Source: Candidatus Omnitrophota bacterium | GTDB taxonomy: Bacteria; Omnitrophota; Gorgyraeia; Aquiviventales; Aquiviventaceae | NCBI GenBank assembly: GCA_016206675.1 | Contig: JACQRD010000078.1 | Coordinates: 1-6,753, forward strand | Direction of reading: 5' to 3' | Length of the DNA: 6,753 bases | Notes under the pieces: generated by a model | What the model saw: the letters and a program-made list of their open reading frames with translations, nothing else | Told to the model about the DNA's origin: nothing | The model's database searches: none | Program-made: the position numbers and the translations under genes | In this document: positions 5,400 through 6,753 of the stretch, in pieces | How positions within the stretch are numbered: the first letter of the stretch is position 1 | Layout: the number at the start of each line of letters is the position of its first letter

Positions 5400-5963
5400 A
5401 TGGTGCCAATCCAGAATCTTTACAAAGAGACCGAAGACAAAATGAAGAAGGCGCTGGGCACCGTCACCCGCGAGCTCGGCGAGATCCGCGGCGGGCGGGC
5501 GAGCCCGGCGTTCGTCGAGCACGTCACGGTGGACTACTACGGCGCGGCCACGCCGCTGAAGCAGGTGGCGGCGGTCACGGCGCCAGAGCCCAACCTCGTC
5601 GTCATCCAGCCGTGGGACGCCAAGGTCGTGCCGGAGATCGAGAAGGCCCTCCAGCAGGCCGGGTTGGGGATTAACCCCGTCGTCGAAGGCAAGATCGTGC
5701 GGCTGCCGATTCCGCCGCTGTCAGGGGAGCGGCGCACCGAGCTCACCAAGCTCGTCCACAAGCTAGCCGAAGAGGGGCGGGTCAACATCCGCACGCTGCG
5801 GCGCGACGCGAACGAGCACGTCAAGAAGCTGAAGGCCGACAAGCAAATCAGCGAAGACGACGCCTTCAAAGCGCAAGACCAGGTTCAGAAGCTGACCGAC
5901 CGCTACATCGGCCAGATCGACGCCCTGGCGAAATCCAAAGAGTCCGAGCTGCACAGTACGTGA
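5400..5963 (+). CDS. frr: Ribosome recycling factor
   Basis: RRF works with EF-G to split the post-termination ribosome. The 187-residue protein matches the usual length of about 185. Visible blocks are the N-terminal helix of the three-helix bundle (1-30), RGGRASP (30-36), VDYYGAATPLKQVA (44-57) in the hinge and small domain, PWD (71-73), GLGINPVVEGKIVRLPIPPLSGERR (88-112) and NIRTLRRDANEHVKKLKAD (129-147). ATG 5400 is supported by AGGAG (5389-5393) six bases upstream and by alignment with the conserved family N terminus. An in-frame TTG at 5355 would add residues encoded by the G-rich repeats and is unlikely. It is the last gene of the rpsB cluster and is followed at once by a GC-rich hairpin. 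Confidence 0.97.
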   Translation: MVPIQNLYKETEDKMKKALGTVTRELGEIRGGRASPAFVEHVTVDYYGAATPLKQVAAVTAPEPNLVVIQPWDAKVVPEIEKALQQAGLGINPVVEGKIVRLPIPPLSGERRTELTKLVHKLAEEGRVNIRTLRRDANEHVKKLKADKQISEDDAFKAQDQVQKLTDRYIGQIDALAKSKESELHST

Positions 5964-5986
5964 GCTGCGCCGCTCTGCGGCGCAGC
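5964..5986 (+). terminator. Hairpin directly after frr, possible terminator
   Basis: GCTGCGCCGC (5964-5973) and GCGGCGCAGC (5977-5986) form a perfect 10-bp GC stem with a TCT loop, starting at the base after the frr stop codon. The downstream sequence CACTCCTTCC is pyrimidine-rich but has no run of T, so it is only a partial match to an intrinsic terminator. It may end the rpsB-tsf-pyrH-frr transcript or protect its 3' end. Confidence 0.55.
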
Positions 5987-6046
5987 CACTCCTTCCATGC
6001 CTGAGGCTCATCATTGTGTTTCTCGTCAACAACGATTCCGGATCGT

Positions 6047-6058
6047 CGCTCTTTAACA
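6047..6058 (+). promoter_or_regulatory. rrn-type boxA antitermination element
   Basis: CGCTCTTTAACA, continuing AATTT, differs by one base from the E. coli rrn boxA (TGCTCTTTAACA), the RNA site bound by NusB-NusE (S10) that protects untranslated transcripts from Rho. It ends four bases before the tRNA-Lys gene, so it would be transcribed in the tRNA precursor. The match is direct from the sequence; function here is inferred. Confidence 0.6.
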
Positions 6059-6062
6059 ATTT

Positions 6063-6135
6063 GGGCCGCTAGCTCATCAGGTAGAGCAAGGGCCTTTTAA
6101 GCCCTGGGTGCTGGGTTCGAGTCCCAGGCGGCCCA
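6063..6135 (+). tRNA. tRNA-Lys (anticodon UUU)
   Basis: All arms fold: acceptor GGGCCGC (6063-6069) with GCGGCCC (6128-6134), D-arm GCTC/GAGC around ATCAGGTA, anticodon stem AGGGC/GCCCT with loop CTTTTAA (6094-6100), five-base variable region GGGTG, and T-arm CTGGG/CCCAG with loop TTCGAGT. The anticodon TTT at 6096-6098 reads lysine codons, and the discriminator is A6135. The CCA end is not encoded, so it must be added after processing. The gene is preceded by a boxA-like element. Only 33 bases separate it from the archease start, with no terminator visible, so co-transcription is plausible. Confidence 0.96.
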
Positions 6136-6168
6136 TCGTTCGCCATAGAAATCCGACGGCTCACTCAC

Positions 6169-6582
6169 ATGCCCTATGAATTTTTTGAACACACCGCCGA
6201 CGTCGGCATCCGTGCTTGCGCCGCCGCGCTGCCGGAGCTCTTCGAGCAGATGGCGCGCGGGCTGGTGGAGTTGATCGCCGAGGACAGTTCGCTTGAGGCG
6301 AAGGAGGTGCGGGCGGTTTCGCTGACGGCGGAGGACGTCTCATTATTACTCTGGCGCTGGCTGGAGGAGCTGCTCTTTTGGTGTTCCACCGACCGATTCC
6401 TGCCCGTGCAGTATCGTTTGGAGCAGGTCACGCCGACCGCCATACAGGGAACAGTGATCGGCGACCGGTTCGATCCGGCCCGCCACGTGCAGGGGCGGGA
6501 AGTCAAGGCTGTCACGCGGCACCTCCTGCAGGTGGAACAGCGGGACGGCCTGTGGCATGGGCAAGTGATTGTCGACATCTGA
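6169..6582 (+). CDS. Archease, RtcB RNA ligase activator
   Basis: A small 137-residue protein of the archease family, which speeds guanylylation of RtcB and allows it to turn over. The diagnostic N terminus YEFFEHTADVGIR (3-15) includes the conserved metal-binding Asp11, the middle shows WLEELLFW, and the end has VKAVTRHLLQV followed by a C-terminal VIVDI with conserved Asp136. The length matches prokaryotic archeases. No Shine-Dalgarno sequence is evident before the ATG, but the start agrees with the family N terminus. Its stop codon overlaps the ATG of rtcB (TGATG), which is strong evidence that the two are translated together. It lies 33 bases after tRNA-Lys and may share its transcript. 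Confidence 0.94.
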   Translation: MPYEFFEHTADVGIRACAAALPELFEQMARGLVELIAEDSSLEAKEVRAVSLTAEDVSLLLWRWLEELLFWCSTDRFLPVQYRLEQVTPTAIQGTVIGDRFDPARHVQGREVKAVTRHLLQVEQRDGLWHGQVIVDI

Positions 6583-6753
6583 TGAAAGACCGCGCGTGGT
6601 CGGGACCGCTTGAGAAAATAGACGACTACCGGTGGCGCATCCCGCAAGCGTACGATCGCGGCATGCGCGTGCCGGGATTGATCTTTGCTGATGAAAAGCT
6701 CTTGCGCGACATCACCTCCGATCAGTCGCTGCAGCAGGTGGCCAACGTCGCGC
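6582..6753 (+). CDS. rtcB: RtcB RNA ligase, N-terminal part (cut by the window end)
   Basis: The frame opening at the ATG overlapping the archease stop runs 57 codons to the end of the window without a stop. The peptide matches the RtcB N terminus: IDDYRWRIPQAYDRGMRVPGLIFADEKLL (13-41) followed by DQSLQQVANVA (47-57). RtcB joins RNA 5'-OH ends to 3'-phosphate or 2',3'-cyclic phosphate ends through a GMP-linked histidine and Mn(II); it acts in tRNA splicing and RNA repair. Full-length proteins have about 480 residues, so the catalytic Cys and His residues lie outside this window and integrity cannot be judged. The archease-rtcB pairing is common and confirms the call. Confidence 0.93.
   Translation, partial: MKDRAWSGPLEKIDDYRWRIPQAYDRGMRVPGLIFADEKLLRDITSDQSLQQVANVA

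Overview
The window looks like ordinary chromosomal DNA from a high-GC Gram-negative bacterium. Most of it is core housekeeping: the near-universal cluster rpsB-tsf-pyrH-frr (S2, EF-Ts, UMP kinase, ribosome recycling factor). A putative lipid A-type ABC exporter and a sugar-nucleotide-type oxidoreductase lie upstream, and a tRNA-Lys gene followed by archease and the start of rtcB lies downstream. I cannot name the taxon from sequence alone. An MsbA-like exporter implies an outer membrane, and seven-base intergenic repeats plus a chromosomal archease-RtcB pair would fit a Nitrospirota-like or neighbouring lineage, but this is a low-confidence guess.

Layout. Positions 1-87 hold a heptamer repeat array and no gene. 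A Gfo/Idh/MocA oxidoreductase (88-1065) is read leftward. A 343-base divergent intergenic region (1066-1408) carries a long imperfect inverted repeat, a good sigma70-type rightward promoter overlapping a weaker leftward one, two further hairpins and a possible 31-codon leader ORF. The ABC exporter (1409-3208) follows, then a 93-base spacer with nested inverted repeats. rpsB, tsf and pyrH are packed tightly (tsf overlaps rpsB; pyrH starts 5 bases after tsf). frr follows after a 67-base spacer containing degenerate G-rich heptamers. A 10-bp GC hairpin closes frr. An rrn-like boxA element, tRNA-Lys(UUU), archease, and rtcB (overlapping the archease stop and cut off by the window end) complete the window.

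How the genes work together. The oxidoreductase and ABC exporter may both serve outer-membrane glycolipid synthesis and transport. rpsB, tsf and frr supply translation and ribosome recycling, and pyrH supplies UDP for RNA and cell-envelope sugars. Archease and RtcB form an RNA end-joining module, placed here directly behind a tRNA with no visible terminator between them.

I see no clear undescribed multi-gene system. The points most worth a second look are the boxA-tRNA-Lys-archease-rtcB arrangement, a very compact EF-Ts of 159 residues that lacks the segment between its core and C-terminal strand region, the long inverted repeat in the divergent promoter region, and the two families of heptamer repeats, one of which codes for the C-terminal tail of the oxidoreductase.
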